Positions 23,568 through 36,306 of a DNA stretch of 64,000 nt are shown here, piece after piece. Location of the stretch: contig CACVBU010000492.1 in the NCBI GenBank assembly GCA_902728285.1, forward strand, positions 1,182,787 to 1,246,786. The letters run 5' to 3'. A program made the position numbers and the translations under genes. This stretch comes from Clytia hemisphaerica. Lineage: Eukaryota > Cnidaria > Hydrozoa > Leptothecata > Clytiidae. The notes beneath the pieces are model-generated. The model searched no databases. It was given only the letters and a program-made list of their open reading frames with translations, and was not told the DNA's origin. Position 1 is the first letter of the stretch; every line of letters starts with the position of its first letter.

Positions 23568-24215
23568 GAGAAATCGGATATCGAAATTATTCAGTCTCGC
23601 TTTAAAGGGACCCCTCGCTTAAAAATGATAACAAGACACTCGCTTCATAATCATATGAAAAGCAACTTCCCAAAGTATTAGCACGCAAAACTCTTTCTTC
23701 GCTCCATAATTACAAATTATAAATTTTGATGTTCACTCAACTTTCAGAAATTTCAAATGACTTCTGAAGGCCTTCGAATTTTCTCGCGCTCTTGTCACAC
23801 CAAGTTGTCGACACAAATGCACCGGAAAATTACAGTACGAGTGTAGAGGCCAGCTCTGGTTCGAACAGTCTAGAATCCGCGCTCTTCTCCTAAGAAAAAC
23901 CCTTTGCTTGGTGTCGAGTTGCGGGTTTATGGAGAATCGGTATCGGCTTCAGAACTCCCAATGAGCCCCGGTTGTGTTGGTTTCAGTCAGACGGAGACGC
24001 CATACTGTTTTCAGAGGAATTTTTCGATATCTCTACAGGAATTAGCAGTAAGTTTTATGTTCTTTGAATATGCTGTTAGGGGTTTTTGGACCAATATAGT
24101 TTGATTTCATAAAAATCACAAACAAGCGAGGGGTCCCTTTAATGATATTCGACTCAGCTTCGCTTCGTCGAATATCATCAAGCTCGACTGAATAATTTTC
24201 GATATCCGATTTTTC
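23568..24215. repeat. Inverted repeat split by a TTAA element
   Basis: agaaatcggatatcgaaatt..attcagtctcg (23568-23599) is inverted at 24183-24215 (ctcgactgaat..tttcgatatccgatttttct). 'gatattcgac' and 'gtcgaatatc' repeat next to the right arm. The 533-bp TTAA-flanked element lies between the arms. Confidence 0.7.
23606..24138. mobile_element. TTAA-target MITE (piggyBac/Kolobok-type duplication)
   Basis: It begins AGGGACCCCTCGCTT and ends AAGCGAGGGGTCCCT, a perfect 15-bp TIR. TTAA flanks both sides (23602-23605, 24139-24142). A TTAA duplication is typical of piggyBac and some Kolobok elements; which of these is unresolved. No transposase is encoded in 533 bp. Confidence 0.8.
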
Positions 24216-24280
24216 TTGTCGAATATCTGCTTAATATAGTCTAGAAGTATAAAACCTTCAACTACTCAAAATGGAAACAG

Positions 24281-25001
24281 CATAGTATAAGAAAGCCGCG
24301 GCTGGAATGATAACATCTGAATTTCTGTTGTTCTATCTCTGTCGTATTTGATGACTATTTGTTGATCAAGAAATAAGTAATGTAGCATCTCTTTAATGGT
24401 AAATTTTATTGGTTTGTCGTTAATACTTATTTCTCACTGCGCTTTAGACATTAATGATATACCCTTGATAATACACTTGCAATATGAAATCATTTTGCAG
24501 GAAAGATCAACAATAAGAAATTTAAACAAGCACAAAATGGCTGGACTGAAAGAACTCAAAAATTAATAAAGTGCCTCGAAATGCCTTCACAATATTTCAG
24601 TGAAATCTTTTTAGAAATCAATGAAATAGAACATCAAGATAATTCTGTGAAAATTTCAAGCCAGCACCGCCTTCAAGATTTATCATTCAAACTGACAGGA
24701 AAGTTGTCATCTTGAATATATTTCTTATAATTTTAATTTTGGCGAAAAACTATCGTTTCCACAAAATACCCCTAAAATATGTCTAAAATCAGTTCAAGTT
24801 TTCTATTGGGTACAGATTAAAAAATATCTAGCAATAAAAAAACTTTTTGTGAAGGAAAATAAGAAAATATTTCAAACACTATCTACCAATAATAAACTGA
24901 CAATCTTGATGTTCTTATAAAGCTCGGAGACAGAGATGGAACAGCAATTAACTGAAAAGACAATGCAGTACACATTCCAGCCGCGGCTTTCTTATACTAT
25001 G
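24281..25001. mobile_element. TIR element with 29-bp perfect TIR, 7-8-bp TSD
   Basis: CATAGTATAAGAAAGCCGCG..GGCTGGAATG at 24281-24309 is inverted exactly at 24973-25001. The direct repeat gaaacag flanks it (ends at 24280; starts at 25002), or 8 bp ggaaacag if the terminal G is shared. The interior is AT-rich with no transposase. Confidence 0.8.
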
Positions 25002-25661
25002 GAAACAGTAAAGACCCACAAAACAAAAAGACAATATAAATTACAACAAAAATCTAGAATGAACATTCACAGAAAATCAATCGGGTTGGATATATATATA
25101 GTCAAAAAAGTATTGAACCTTCAACTATTCAAAAAATGTAATAAACAAAAAGAGACAAGACAATACCAACAAGAGGACACAACAACACAACATGCTCAGG
25201 ATGAATATTCATGAAATGGAAAACAGGTATGTGATATCAAATGATGACAAAAGATCTAAACTATTTGTACATAATTCTGATGGAACAGAAAAACAGAAAT
25301 GGGACAATGGTGTATTCTTCGGAAGTATCTCAAAAGCAAAAATGCACAGCATGATCTAAATCGACCAAAAGGAAAGAAGAAACTCAATGTGAGAAAAAGT
25401 AAAAATAAACACAAATAAAAGTGACTCGATATGAATCAATTAAATATATTCAAAGAAAACACAAACTCTGTTCTTCAGTTTTCAACCTACATAGGATTTC
25501 GGCCATTTTCGAAAATATCCCCCAAATGATATAAACAGGGTAATGTAGGTAGGCCTAGCAATGTTGATCAGGCATCACCACAGATGAGGTCGTAAAAATA
25601 AATGTGTTTCTTTGAATTATTAAAACGCGCGCAAAAGTATAAAAACAAACTCAAACATAAA
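25002..25661. other. No gene seen
   Basis: A-rich sequence between two TIR elements. An open frame at 24936-25214 crosses the TIR of the element above and is not credible as a gene. Confidence 0.4.
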
Positions 25662-25758
25662 ATTAAAAATAAGTTAGTTTGATATTCAGTTTGATATTCA
25701 GTTTAATATTCGAAATTCAGTTTGATATTTGAATTTTTCCTCTGCGAAGGAGAACAGA

Positions 25759-26471
25759 CATATGTTGCACTTCTAAACTTCAAAATATGTTAGCCACTAT
25801 TCCTAAGTATCATTTCCACTAAAAATGGTCGCTCTCCAACACAATGGGGGAGCTCTAAAATTATACAACGACTTACTTTGAAAATCGACTAATTAGCGTT
25901 TTGAGCCCTATGAGAGAGAGCAGTCGTATGTTGCACTTCTAAACTTCAAAATATGTTAGCCACTATTCCTAAGTATCATTTCCACCAAAAATGGTCGCTC
26001 TCCACCACAATGGGGAAGCTCTAAAATTATACAACCACTTATTTTGAAAATCGACTAATTAGCATTTTGAGCCCAATGAGGGAGAGCATTCATATGTTGC
26101 ACTTCTAAACTTCAAAATATGTTAGCCACTATTCCTAAGTATCATTTCCACCAAATATGGTCGCTCTCCACCACAATGGGGGAGCTCTAAAATTATACAA
26201 CGACTTACTTTGAAAATCGACTAATTAGCGTTTACAGCCCTATGAGGGAAAGCAGTCGTATGTTGCACTTCTAAACTTCAGAATATGTTAGCCACTATTC
26301 CTAAGTATCATTTCCACCAAAAATGATCGCTCTCCACCACAATGGGGGAGCTCTAAAATTATACAACCACTTAGTTTGAAAATCGACTAATTAGCGTTTT
26401 GAGCCCTATGAGGGAGAACAGTCATATGTTGCACTTCTAAACTTCAAAATATGTTAGCCACTATTCCTATT
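25759..26471 (+). repeat. 166-bp satellite array, left arm (about 4.3 units)
   Basis: 'tatgttgcacttctaaactt' starts at 25761, 25927, 26093, 26259 and 26425, exactly 166 bp apart. Monomers differ by a few bases. The array breaks off inside a monomer at about 26471. Confidence 0.95.
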
Positions 26472-27365
26472 CTTACGATGTTACCTAAAAATTTTGCCTT
26501 AAAAACCTCATCTTCTTAATATACGTTGTTCTTATAAAAGTATATGTTGTAATTTCTTTACAATAAATCTAGTCGGAGTAATTTGCACCAGTCAATTTTG
26601 AGTGGCATTGTTTTTCTATCAATAACATAAGTTTAAGTATTTTCGTTTTTCATAACATAAATTAAGTATATAAAATACGTTAAATTATTACTTACGTCGA
26701 CAGTGTATAATTATAAGCGGTAAGTCGACCTTGCGTAGTAGATGGTGGAATTATTTACGATATTAAGGGAAAATTGAGGAAAAATAAGTTATGTTAACAT
26801 TACTACAATTAGTCGACCTAATGTTTTATTAAAACTTTTGGTACGAAAGTCGACACAAAATTTTTTTCGACTTTCATCACTATTTTTTAACTTGATAATA
26901 TCGCTTGTAAAAGTTCTTTCTGATTTCAATGGAACAGCCTTCCTAGTCAACATTAGCTTCCGAAGGAAAGGAAGTAATGGCTACTTATTGATTGTTTTTT
27001 TTGACTGTCGACTTCGAGTGTTTAAATTTTGAATGATCAGAAAGTCAAAAGTCAAGGTCGACTCTCCAGTGACCATCATCAGCTCGGGTTCTCTGCAAGA
27101 CCTCTAGACATAGTAAGCTTGCGTCAAGCACAATATCAAAACTCGCGAACAAAGTTAACCACAAGCCCCGATTTTCTGATTTTTCCGACCCTTAGCGTGA
27201 CTTTGGAAGTCCAAAAAAGGTACCCTTAAGGGCGGCACATACCGTACCCTCCATTTGCCTAAGTACCACCCCCCCCCCCCGGCCAAGCTGTACACTCAAA
27301 GTTTCCAAACATGCATACAACGTACTTATCACGAGAACTGCTATTATTTTACAAACACTACACTA
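26472..27365. other. Foldback core, left part; no gene
   Basis: 26696-27060 repeats 'gtcgac' at least six times in AT-rich sequence (about 26697, 26724, 26812, 26849, 27006, 27056). 27160-27292 is a right-end fragment of the CCCGGGG family (ttgcctaagtaccaccccc..ccgg), close in sequence to the inverted complement of 47278-47345. Two plus-strand frames (26838-27032, 27029-27229) are unrecognised. Confidence 0.45.
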
Positions 27366-29002
27366 TATGGCCCCCAAAACGGAGACGGCCCCCAAAACGG
27401 AGGTCGTTATTAAAATGAGGATTCTGACTTGTAGATTTATCAGAATTAAACAATTTTTGTTTATTTTGAGAGAATGATGGTTAAACTTAAAAATGAGCAT
27501 GTTTTTGATGGTTTGGGAAACAGCTTCAAAATAACATATTTGCGTCTGAAGGAAATATTTCCAATTTTTACAGTAATGTTTAAAAATCGGGGAAACCAAA
27601 AGTTTATTTTTGTAATAAGCGCAGTACTGTTTTTTAAAACGGCCCCATTCTTTGAGTCAATAAAGCCCATATGTGTACTATTTGATAACAAAAATTTTTT
27701 TTGATAAAAGCTACTCAAAATTGGGAAATTTTTGAAAAGTTTGATTTCAGATCCTCCAAATCCCGCTTCATCCCGCTTTAGGTCCCTCAAAACCGGAATC
27801 AAATTAATTCCCAATTGGGAAGGGCTAGAGTTCTCAATTTTTCACTGAATATTTGTTTTTATATTCCTTTTCTGATAAAAGAAGGATCCTGTCGTTAAAA
27901 TTAGGCATATTTTTAATCCGATGAATCCGATTACAGTGTATTTTAACACCAAAATTAGATAAAAATTGCATATAACTCACTCTAGCTGCTTGGATATTGA
28001 AAATAAGTTATGAAAATGGGGTATAGGAAACTTTCTACACCTAATGCCGTTCAGAAAATGCAGATACATCTGTGACTTTAGATGATGGGTAAAAGATATA
28101 GCATCTTAAAGGTTAACCAGTATTTTGGGACCCTAGAATCAGCATTGATAAAACCGAAAATTCTAATTATGAGAAACAGCAAATAATCTTGGAATTCCAT
28201 TCCTATGAGCTTGAGTTAATAGTTTATAACAAAAAATTAACTATATATATAAAATTTTTCGCTGAATCAGCAAAAAGGGCAAATTCTGTCATTTTTTTGC
28301 AAAATATAGGAGAAAATCTTAATATTTTCAGTTTCATTTAAGTTTTCTCTAAAATTTTCACAGCCTATTCCATACATAAATGGGACTATCTTAAAAAGAG
28401 ATTGGTTTACAGAAACTTCATTAAGACGTTTTTAAATCAAAATTGTCATTTTGAAAATTTATAAAATTTCAGTTCGGACTTTGCAATATCAAAAATCTTG
28501 AAATATTTCATAAAAATCATAAATTTTACATCCATCGGGTCGTAAATTTAAGGGAAAACACAAATATGTTCGTAGTTTTTCCCATTATTACCACTGGGCT
28601 TAATAATTTGATTTTAACTACACCTACGTTTTGGGGGCCCCAAACCACCGTTTTGACAACCAGGGGTATACTGTAAAAATTTTATCAAACTAATTTATGC
28701 CCAGAACCCTCTAAATCACATTTCCAAACTATGGTCAAAATTTTGTATTCATATCTTAAAGATATCTCGAGAAATCGCTTAAATCGCAAACCTCCGTCTT
28801 GGGGGCCATTAGAAAAAAGCTACCTATCTTTAATCAATTGAAAAATATTGTTGAAATTGAAAATTTTGAAAAAAAACTCCCGGGAAATAAAGTAGAGATA
28901 TCAAAGTTTTTCATGCAGCAAAAATTTTTGTAAAACCTCTTTTCCTCTTGTAAAACCTCTTTGAGAGAAATTTTAAATTTGATCGACGTTTTGGGGGCCA
29001 TA
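27366..29002. mobile_element. 1.6-kb TA-target TIR element
   Basis: Left TATGGCCCCCAAAACGgag; right inverted cgacGTTTTGGGGGCCATA. TA flanks at 27364-27365 and 29003-29004. The end phrase recurs inside (27389, 28631, 28797). A TA duplication is consistent with Tc1/mariner-type elements but short. No transposase-like frame: longest open stretches are about 120 codons and unrecognised. Confidence 0.65.
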
Positions 29003-29004
29003 TA

Positions 29005-30910
29005 ATGTACATACTTATTTTACATCGCTATGTCCAGAGTCCATGTCGAAACAGAACCAAAAGTACAATTTATAACGAAAATAATTGGGAGAGAGCGTCC
29101 AACCATAGCATGTTCATATGTACTATTGTCCAATAGTGTAATCCGTGTGTTTTGTGGGAAACAGGGGAAGTACATGACATGTAGGACATGTACAATATGT
29201 TGGGTACAGAGTTAGAGGAGAAGGAAATCTTACCCACACTCTTATAACCAATTCTTCTCGCATGACACGGGGATGACCTGGATATTTCAGTAGACTCCTG
29301 GTTATTCAAAGCTCCAAGGGGGGGGGTAGAGATGAATAGAAATAATGGAGTAATAATAGAAAAAACTTTTTTTTACTACGCCCACCAAAGCCACATTATC
29401 TCAAATTTTTCGTGATAAACTCAAACAACCCAAAATAGGTTTCGAAAGTTCTTACTAGAGACAAGCCGATATCCTTAAAGGCTACTTTATCTCGGGATAT
29501 ATACATTGCTTTCGGGTTACCATATACCTTGTAGAATGAAAAGTGTCACGGAACGAATGAAGAATGCCGTAACATCGTACATCGTCGCAAATTACAATCA
29601 AAGTGATAAACTTTCTCGTCTATAGGGAAACTTTCTGATATAAATTAAATCATTAAATTATAAAATAAATTACAATAATTTTTAAGTGAGTTTTTGGCAT
29701 TACCCTACCCGTATTTTTTTTTCTATTCTCTTTAACCCTGAACATCAAGGATGGACTTGATGATACGTGTAGCTAAAGAAATTAAATTAAGGAAATGAAA
29801 ACTCTCAAGTAGTAGTGTACTGTTGTTAACCGGTATGCCCAGCAAAAACAACAGGAATGCCAATGGAATGATTCGGGAATTAGCAAGTCTTTTACTTTAA
29901 CGGTATTTACCGATTTCTAACCGCAATAAGTGAAGTTAAGTATACCGGAATAATCACGACGACGGACGAAAAATGTAATAGGCTAGTGAAACTACGAAAT
30001 TTGATTGGTTAAAACTCACTAGACTGTTACATTTTCGTCCGTCGTCGTGATTATACCGATGCACTATTATCTGTGCACGTATAACGCTAGAAACAAGACA
30101 CTTGGATTGGAAATACTCTTAGGTACCTTTATATAAACGCCCCCTGCTACTAATTATTTACGAACGTTTTAATTTACCCCCCCCCCCTCCACCGTAGTTT
30201 TCACAAACGCCGGATGGAGAGTAAAATGTACCGTAATAATCTTAAAAAGTGTCCCACTCGAAAGCAAAGAAACCGCTGGAGTCAATCCGGAGTCAAAGTT
30301 GCGACATGCCTTGGAGGAGCATCTAACGAAGGTGAAATTGCAAAACATATTTTGGTCATTTTAGCAAGTATATGACCGATTTGGGAGATAGACAGTGAAA
30401 TGAAGTGTGTATTTGGTAAAAACCTTTTTACAAAGTCTATTTCTTCCTTTAAAAAACTTTTCCCTGCTTAACAGAATCAGAAGTTAAAGATTATTAGTCC
30501 AGGCAATGTTGGACACATTTACGGGAGCCTGGGTGGGAAAACTTAAGAAGAGACAGGAAAATTCTCATTTTAGAAAGGGCAATGAAAGAAGGTAGGTGCT
30601 CTTAAGTTTAAAAAAAGACAAAATCACCTCTTTGGAACTTTAGCAATAGCCTTGAGAGCGTAAAAATTGTTGCTTGGACTGTTTCGAAAAAAGTTGTTGT
30701 TCATATAAGACGATGTTTATACGTTACAGTTCCGTATTGCTCTTCACTCTAAAAGTAAAATTTAAGTTTTCCCAGTGTTTAGAGTTATTGCCTGGACTGT
30801 AAAAATAAAACAAAACAAATAGTTCAAAATGTTCAAAATTTTACTTTTCTTGACTTTGACCTAAATATTATTCGTCTACGCTTAATTGTAGGGGGCGTGG
30901 AATAAGCAAG
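29005..30910. other. Foldback core, right part; no gene
   Basis: No exon recognised on either strand. Contains a short hairpin (29950-30054) and a C-run (30176-30190) flanked by 'aaacgccccctgctactaat', probably another G/C-run repeat fragment. Confidence 0.4.
29950..30054. repeat. 105-bp hairpin element
   Basis: Left arm ataatcacgacgacggacga (from 29950) continuing to ggctagtg; right arm is its inverted copy ending gtcgtcgtgattat at 30054. Arms are about 38 bp with two or three mismatches, and the loop is about 29 nt. 'accg' occurs just outside both ends. Could be a tiny MITE or a precursor-like hairpin. Confidence 0.75.
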
Positions 30911-33900
30911 AGTGTAACATATGACTGCTCTCCCTCATAGGGCTCAAAACGCTAATTACATAGTCGATTTTCAAACTAAGTGGTTGTATAATTTTAGAGC
31001 TCCCCCATTGTGGTGGAGGGCGCCCATTTTCGGTGGAAATGATACTTAGTAATAGTTACTAACATATTTTGAAGTTTAGAAGTGCAACATACGACTGCTC
31101 TCTCTCATAGGGCTCAAAACGCTAATTAGTCGATTTTCAAACTAAGTGGTTGTATAATTTTAGAGCTTCCCCATTGTGATGGAGAGCGACCATTTTTGGT
31201 GGATATGATAGTTAGGAATAGTGGCTAACATATTCTGAAGTTTAGAAGTGCAACATATGACTGCTCTCCCTCATAGGGCTCAAAACGCTAATTAGTCGAT
31301 TTTCAAAATAAGTGGTTGTATAATTTTAGAGCTTCCCCATTGTGATGAAGAGCGACCATTTTTGGTGGAAATGATACTTAGGAATAGTGGCTAACATAAT
31401 TTGAAGTTTAGAAGTGCAACATACGACTGCTCTCTCTCATAGGGCTCAAAACGCTAATTAGTCGATTTTCAAACTAAGTGGTTGTATAATTTTAGAGCTT
31501 CCCCATTGTGGTGGAGAGCGACCATTTTTGGTGGAAATGATACTTAGGAATAGTGGCTAACATATTCTGAAGTTTAGAAGTGCAACATATGACTGCTCTC
31601 CCTCATAGGGCTCAAAACGCTAATTAGTCGATTTTCAAAATAAGTGGTTGTATAATTTTAGAGCTCCCCCATCGTGGTGGAGAGCGACCATTTTTGGTGG
31701 AAATGATACTTATGAATAGTGGCTAACATATTTTGAAGTTTAGAAGTGCAACATACGACTGCTCTCCCTCATAGGGCTCAAAACGCTAAATAGTCGATTT
31801 TCAAACTAAGTGGTTGTATAATTTTAGAGCTTCCCCATTGTGGTGGAGAGCAACCATTTTTAGTGGAAATGATACTTAGGAATAGTGGCTAACATATTCT
31901 GAAGTTTAGAAGTGCAACATATGACTGCTCTCCCTCATAGGGTTCAAAACGCTAATTAGTCGATTTTCAGTGGTTGTATAATTTTAATGCTCCCCCATTG
32001 TGGTGGAGAGCGACCATTTTTAGTGGAAATGATACTTAGGAATAGTGGCTAACATATTTTGAAGTTTAGAAGTGCAACATACGACTGCTCTCCCTCATAG
32101 GGCTAAAAACGCTAATTAGTCGATTTTCAAAATAAGTGGTTGTATAATTTTAGAGCTTCCCCATTGTGATGAAAAGCGACCATTTTTGGTGGAAATGATA
32201 CTTAGGAATGGTGGCTAACATATTTTGAAGTTTAGAAGTGCAACATATGTCTGCTCTCCCTCATAGGGCTCAAAACGCTAATTAGTCGATTTTCAAAATA
32301 AGTGGTTGTATCATTTTAGAGCTTCCCCATTGTGATGAAGAGCGACAATTTTTGGTGGAAATGATACTTAGGAATAGTGGCTAACATATTTTGAAGTTTA
32401 GAAGTGCAACATATGTCTGCTCTCCCTCATAGGGCTCAAAACGCTAATTAGTCGATTTTCAAAATAAGTGGTTGTATAATTTTAGAGCTTCCCCATTGTG
32501 ATGAAAAGCGACCATTTTTGGTGGAAATGATACTTAGGAATGGTGGCTAACATATTTTGAAGTTTAGAAGTGCAACATATGTCTGCTCTCCCTCATAGGG
32601 CTCAAAACGCTAATTAGTCGATTTTCAAAATAAGTGGTTGTATAATTTTAGAGCTTCCCCATTGTGATGAAGAGCGACAATTTTTGGTGGAAATGATACT
32701 TAGGAATAGTGGCTAACATATTTTGAAGTTTAGAAGTGCAACATATGTCTGCTCTCCCTCATAGGGCTCAAAACACTAATTAGTTGATTTTCAAAATAAG
32801 TGGTTGTATAATTTTAGAGCTCCCCCATTGTGGTGGAGAGCGACCATTTTTAGTGGAAATGATACTTAGGAATAGTGGCTAACATATTCTGAAGTTTAAA
32901 AGTGCAACATATGACTGCTCTCCCTCATAGGGCTCAAAACGCTAATTAGTCGATTTTCAAAATAAGTGGTTGTATAATTTTAGAGCTTCCCCATTGTGAT
33001 GAAGAGCGACAATTTTTGGTGGAAATGATACTTAGGAATAGTGGCTAACATATTTTGAAGTTTAGAAGTGCAACATATGTCTGCTCTCCCTCATAGGGCT
33101 CAAAACGCTAATTAGTTGATTTTCAAAATAAGTGGTTGTATAATGTTAGAGCTCCCCCATTGTGGTGGAGAGCGACCATTTTTAGTGGAAATGATACTTA
33201 GGAATAGTGGCTAACATATTTTGAAGTTTAGAAGTGCAACATACGACTGCTCTCCCTCATAGGGCTCAAAACGCTAATTAGTCGATTTTCAAACTAAGTG
33301 GTTGTATAATTTTAGAGCTCCCCCATTGTGGTGGAGAGCGACCATTTTTGGTGGAAATGATACTTAGGAATAGTGGCTAACATATTTTGAAGTTTAGAAG
33401 TGCAACATACGACTGCTCTCTCTCATAGGGCTCAAAACGCTATATAGTCGATTTTCAAACTAAGTGGTTGTATAATTTTAGAGCTTCCCCATTGTGGTGG
33501 AGAGCGACCATTTTTGGTGGAAATGATACTTAGGAGTAGTGGCTAACATATTCTGAAGTTTAGAAGTGCAACATATGACTGCTCTCCCTCATAGGGCTCA
33601 AAACACTAATTAGTCGATTTTCAAAATAAGTGGTTGTATAATTTTAGAGCTTCCCCATTGTGATGGAGAGCGACCATTTTTGGTGGAAATGATACTTAGG
33701 AATAGTGGCTAACATATTCTGAAGTTTAGAAGTGCAACATATGACTGCTCTCCCTCATAGGGCTCAAAACACTAATTAGTCGATTTTCAAAATAAGTGGT
33801 TGTATAATTTTAGAGCTTCCCCATTGTGATGGAGAGCGACCATTTTTGGTGGAAATGATACTTAGGAATAGTGGCTAACATATTTTGAAGTTTAGAAGTG

Positions 33901-33917
33901 CAACATATGTCTGTTCT
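30911..33917 (-). repeat. 166-bp satellite array, right arm (about 18 units)
   Basis: 'caacata(t/c)g(a/t)ctgctctc' recurs every 166 bp from 30915 to 33901; only the first interval differs (170). Orientation is inverted relative to 25759-26471. Monomers vary at fixed sites (tatgactg/tacgactg/tatgtctg; gtgatgaag/gtggtggag). Between about 32100 and 32750 two variant types alternate, giving a 332-bp higher-order period. Confidence 0.95.
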
Positions 33918-34173
33918 CCTTCGCAGAGGAAAAATTCAAATATCAAACTGAATTTCGAATCTCAAACTGAATATCAAACTTAATATCAAACTAACTTATT
34001 TTTAATATAAAAAGAACAACATTTGTTAAAAATTGAGGCAGAAGCTTTTTGGTCTTATGCCATCATCAGTGCTATAGATAGTAAAATTAGAAATCAAAAA
34101 AGTTACAAATTTATCAGTCTAAAAACAATTAAAAGCTGTTAAAAGGTTAATAAAAGAAAGTCGTTAAAAATAT

Positions 34174-35170
<997 letters not shown>

Positions 35171-35193
35171 TTTTTGATTCATGCTATGAAATA

Positions 35194-35652
35194 GGATATT
35201 TTTTCGACCGTTGGAAAGAGGGCAAAATAATCGTGTTATCCAAAAACAAAGGAGCAAAAAATGACACCAAAAACTACAGACCGATTACCCTCCAACTAGG
35301 CAAAAATATTTGAAAAAATAATTGAAATAAAAATTAGAAAATTGGCAGAAGATAACGAAAAAATCAACAAAGAACAATCAGGCTTTAGAGAAAAGAGATC
35401 CACAAACGACCAACTTTTTTTAAGTACACAAAAAATAACAGAAGCCTTTAATCGTGGAAACAGCGTAGACGCAATATTTATAGATTTTGAGAAATGTTTC
35501 GACAAAATATGGAAAAAAGGTCTTCTATTTAAACACCTAAAACACTTGATATCTCAGATAAAAACCTCAACATCATCAACAGTTTCCTACATAATAGAAA
35601 AAATCATATACTGATTGAAAACGAAAAATCAAAAAAATTCTCACCTAAGGAC
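35194..35652 (+). pseudogene. Non-LTR reverse transcriptase fragment
   Basis: Three frames joined by small shifts read: KIIVLSKNKGAKNDTKNYRP (about 35222-35281), KIFEKIIEIKIRKLAEDNEK.. then EQSGFREKRSTNDQLFLSTQ and FIDFEKCFD (first catalytic Asp region, about 35480-35510), then FLHNRKNHILIENE. The fingers and start of the palm are present; the YADD part and everything after 35652 is lost. Shifts near 35300 and 35570. Dead LINE fragment, clade unresolved. Confidence 0.75.
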
Positions 35653-35994
35653 TGAATAATTTTGTCTCAGATGAGAAGTCACTCTTAACAAAAATTACTG
35701 TAGGGCTAATACCATTCCTTTTGAAAGCAAGTTCAACTCTATGTGTTCGCTTAGCTGCGGTGGCACTTTAATGAAAGTAGTTTATAAATTAAATTTAGTG
35801 AGTTCGTCTACTGTATCAAATACTTTCGATCGTTTATAATTTTTTTTTCCAATATCGCCACTGCTGCCGCCATACCATGCCCATTGTTGTAATGCTTTTG
35901 CCAAAGAAAATCAAAAATATCGTAAATGTACATAATTAACAAAACTATTATCCACTCTTTTCGTTTTTATCAGTTTGAGTTATTTGTATATCAA
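35653..35994. other. No feature seen
   Basis: Nothing supportable between the LINE fragment and the next TIR element. Confidence 0.4.
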
Positions 35995-36278
35995 TACTCT
36001 TCGGTTCCAAATAACCGGGGGTGTTTTTAAAATTTTATTAAACGGAGGGGACCTAATTGCCGGGGGGGTTGGAAGTTGTCCTTGCGAAAACCCCAAAATA
36101 AACCCTAAAATCCGGCTATTTAGAGCAGAATAAGGGACCTTCTCTTTGAAAGCTGAAAAACAATCTTAACAATTAATAAAAAAGGGGGGGGGTCCTAACA
36201 AGGTCCGGTGGGTTAAAAATTGTCGAAAAATTAACAAGCGGCGGGGGGGGGGGTGAGTTTATTTGGAACCTAAGAGTA
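35995..36278. mobile_element. G-run MITE with TTCCAAATAA ends
   Basis: TACTCTTCGGTTCCAAATAA at 35995 is inverted at the right (ttatttggaacctaagagta, ends 36278) with one main mismatch. The interior has several G runs, each inside an 'aac(g)gggggg' context. A truncated relative is at about 43516-43640 (agggtccaaagaaacggagg). Confidence 0.7.
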
Positions 36279-36306
36279 CTTTTCTCTTTCTACAATGACA
36301 GATATT

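Larger units (their letters stand above)
25662..34006. mobile_element. 8.3-kb foldback element with satellite-array inverted ends
   Basis: The outer 97-100 bp (25662-25758) and the last 100 bp (33907-34006) are inverted copies with few differences: attaaaaataagttagtttg at the left tip, its complement at the right, down to 'cctctgcgaaggagaacaga'. Both continue inward into arrays of the same 166-bp monomer in opposite orientation, about 4 units at the left and 18 at the right. The flank ataaa is repeated (25657-25661, 34007-34011) but is low complexity. The 4.4-kb core (26472-30910) has no recognisable transposase. The layout resembles foldback elements such as Drosophila FB or Galileo; that comparison is analogy. 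Confidence 0.75.

Noticed and set aside
30911..33917. CRISPR-like regular repeats
   Set aside because: The repeats are direct 166-bp monomers without unique spacers, in a eukaryotic genome: satellite DNA.
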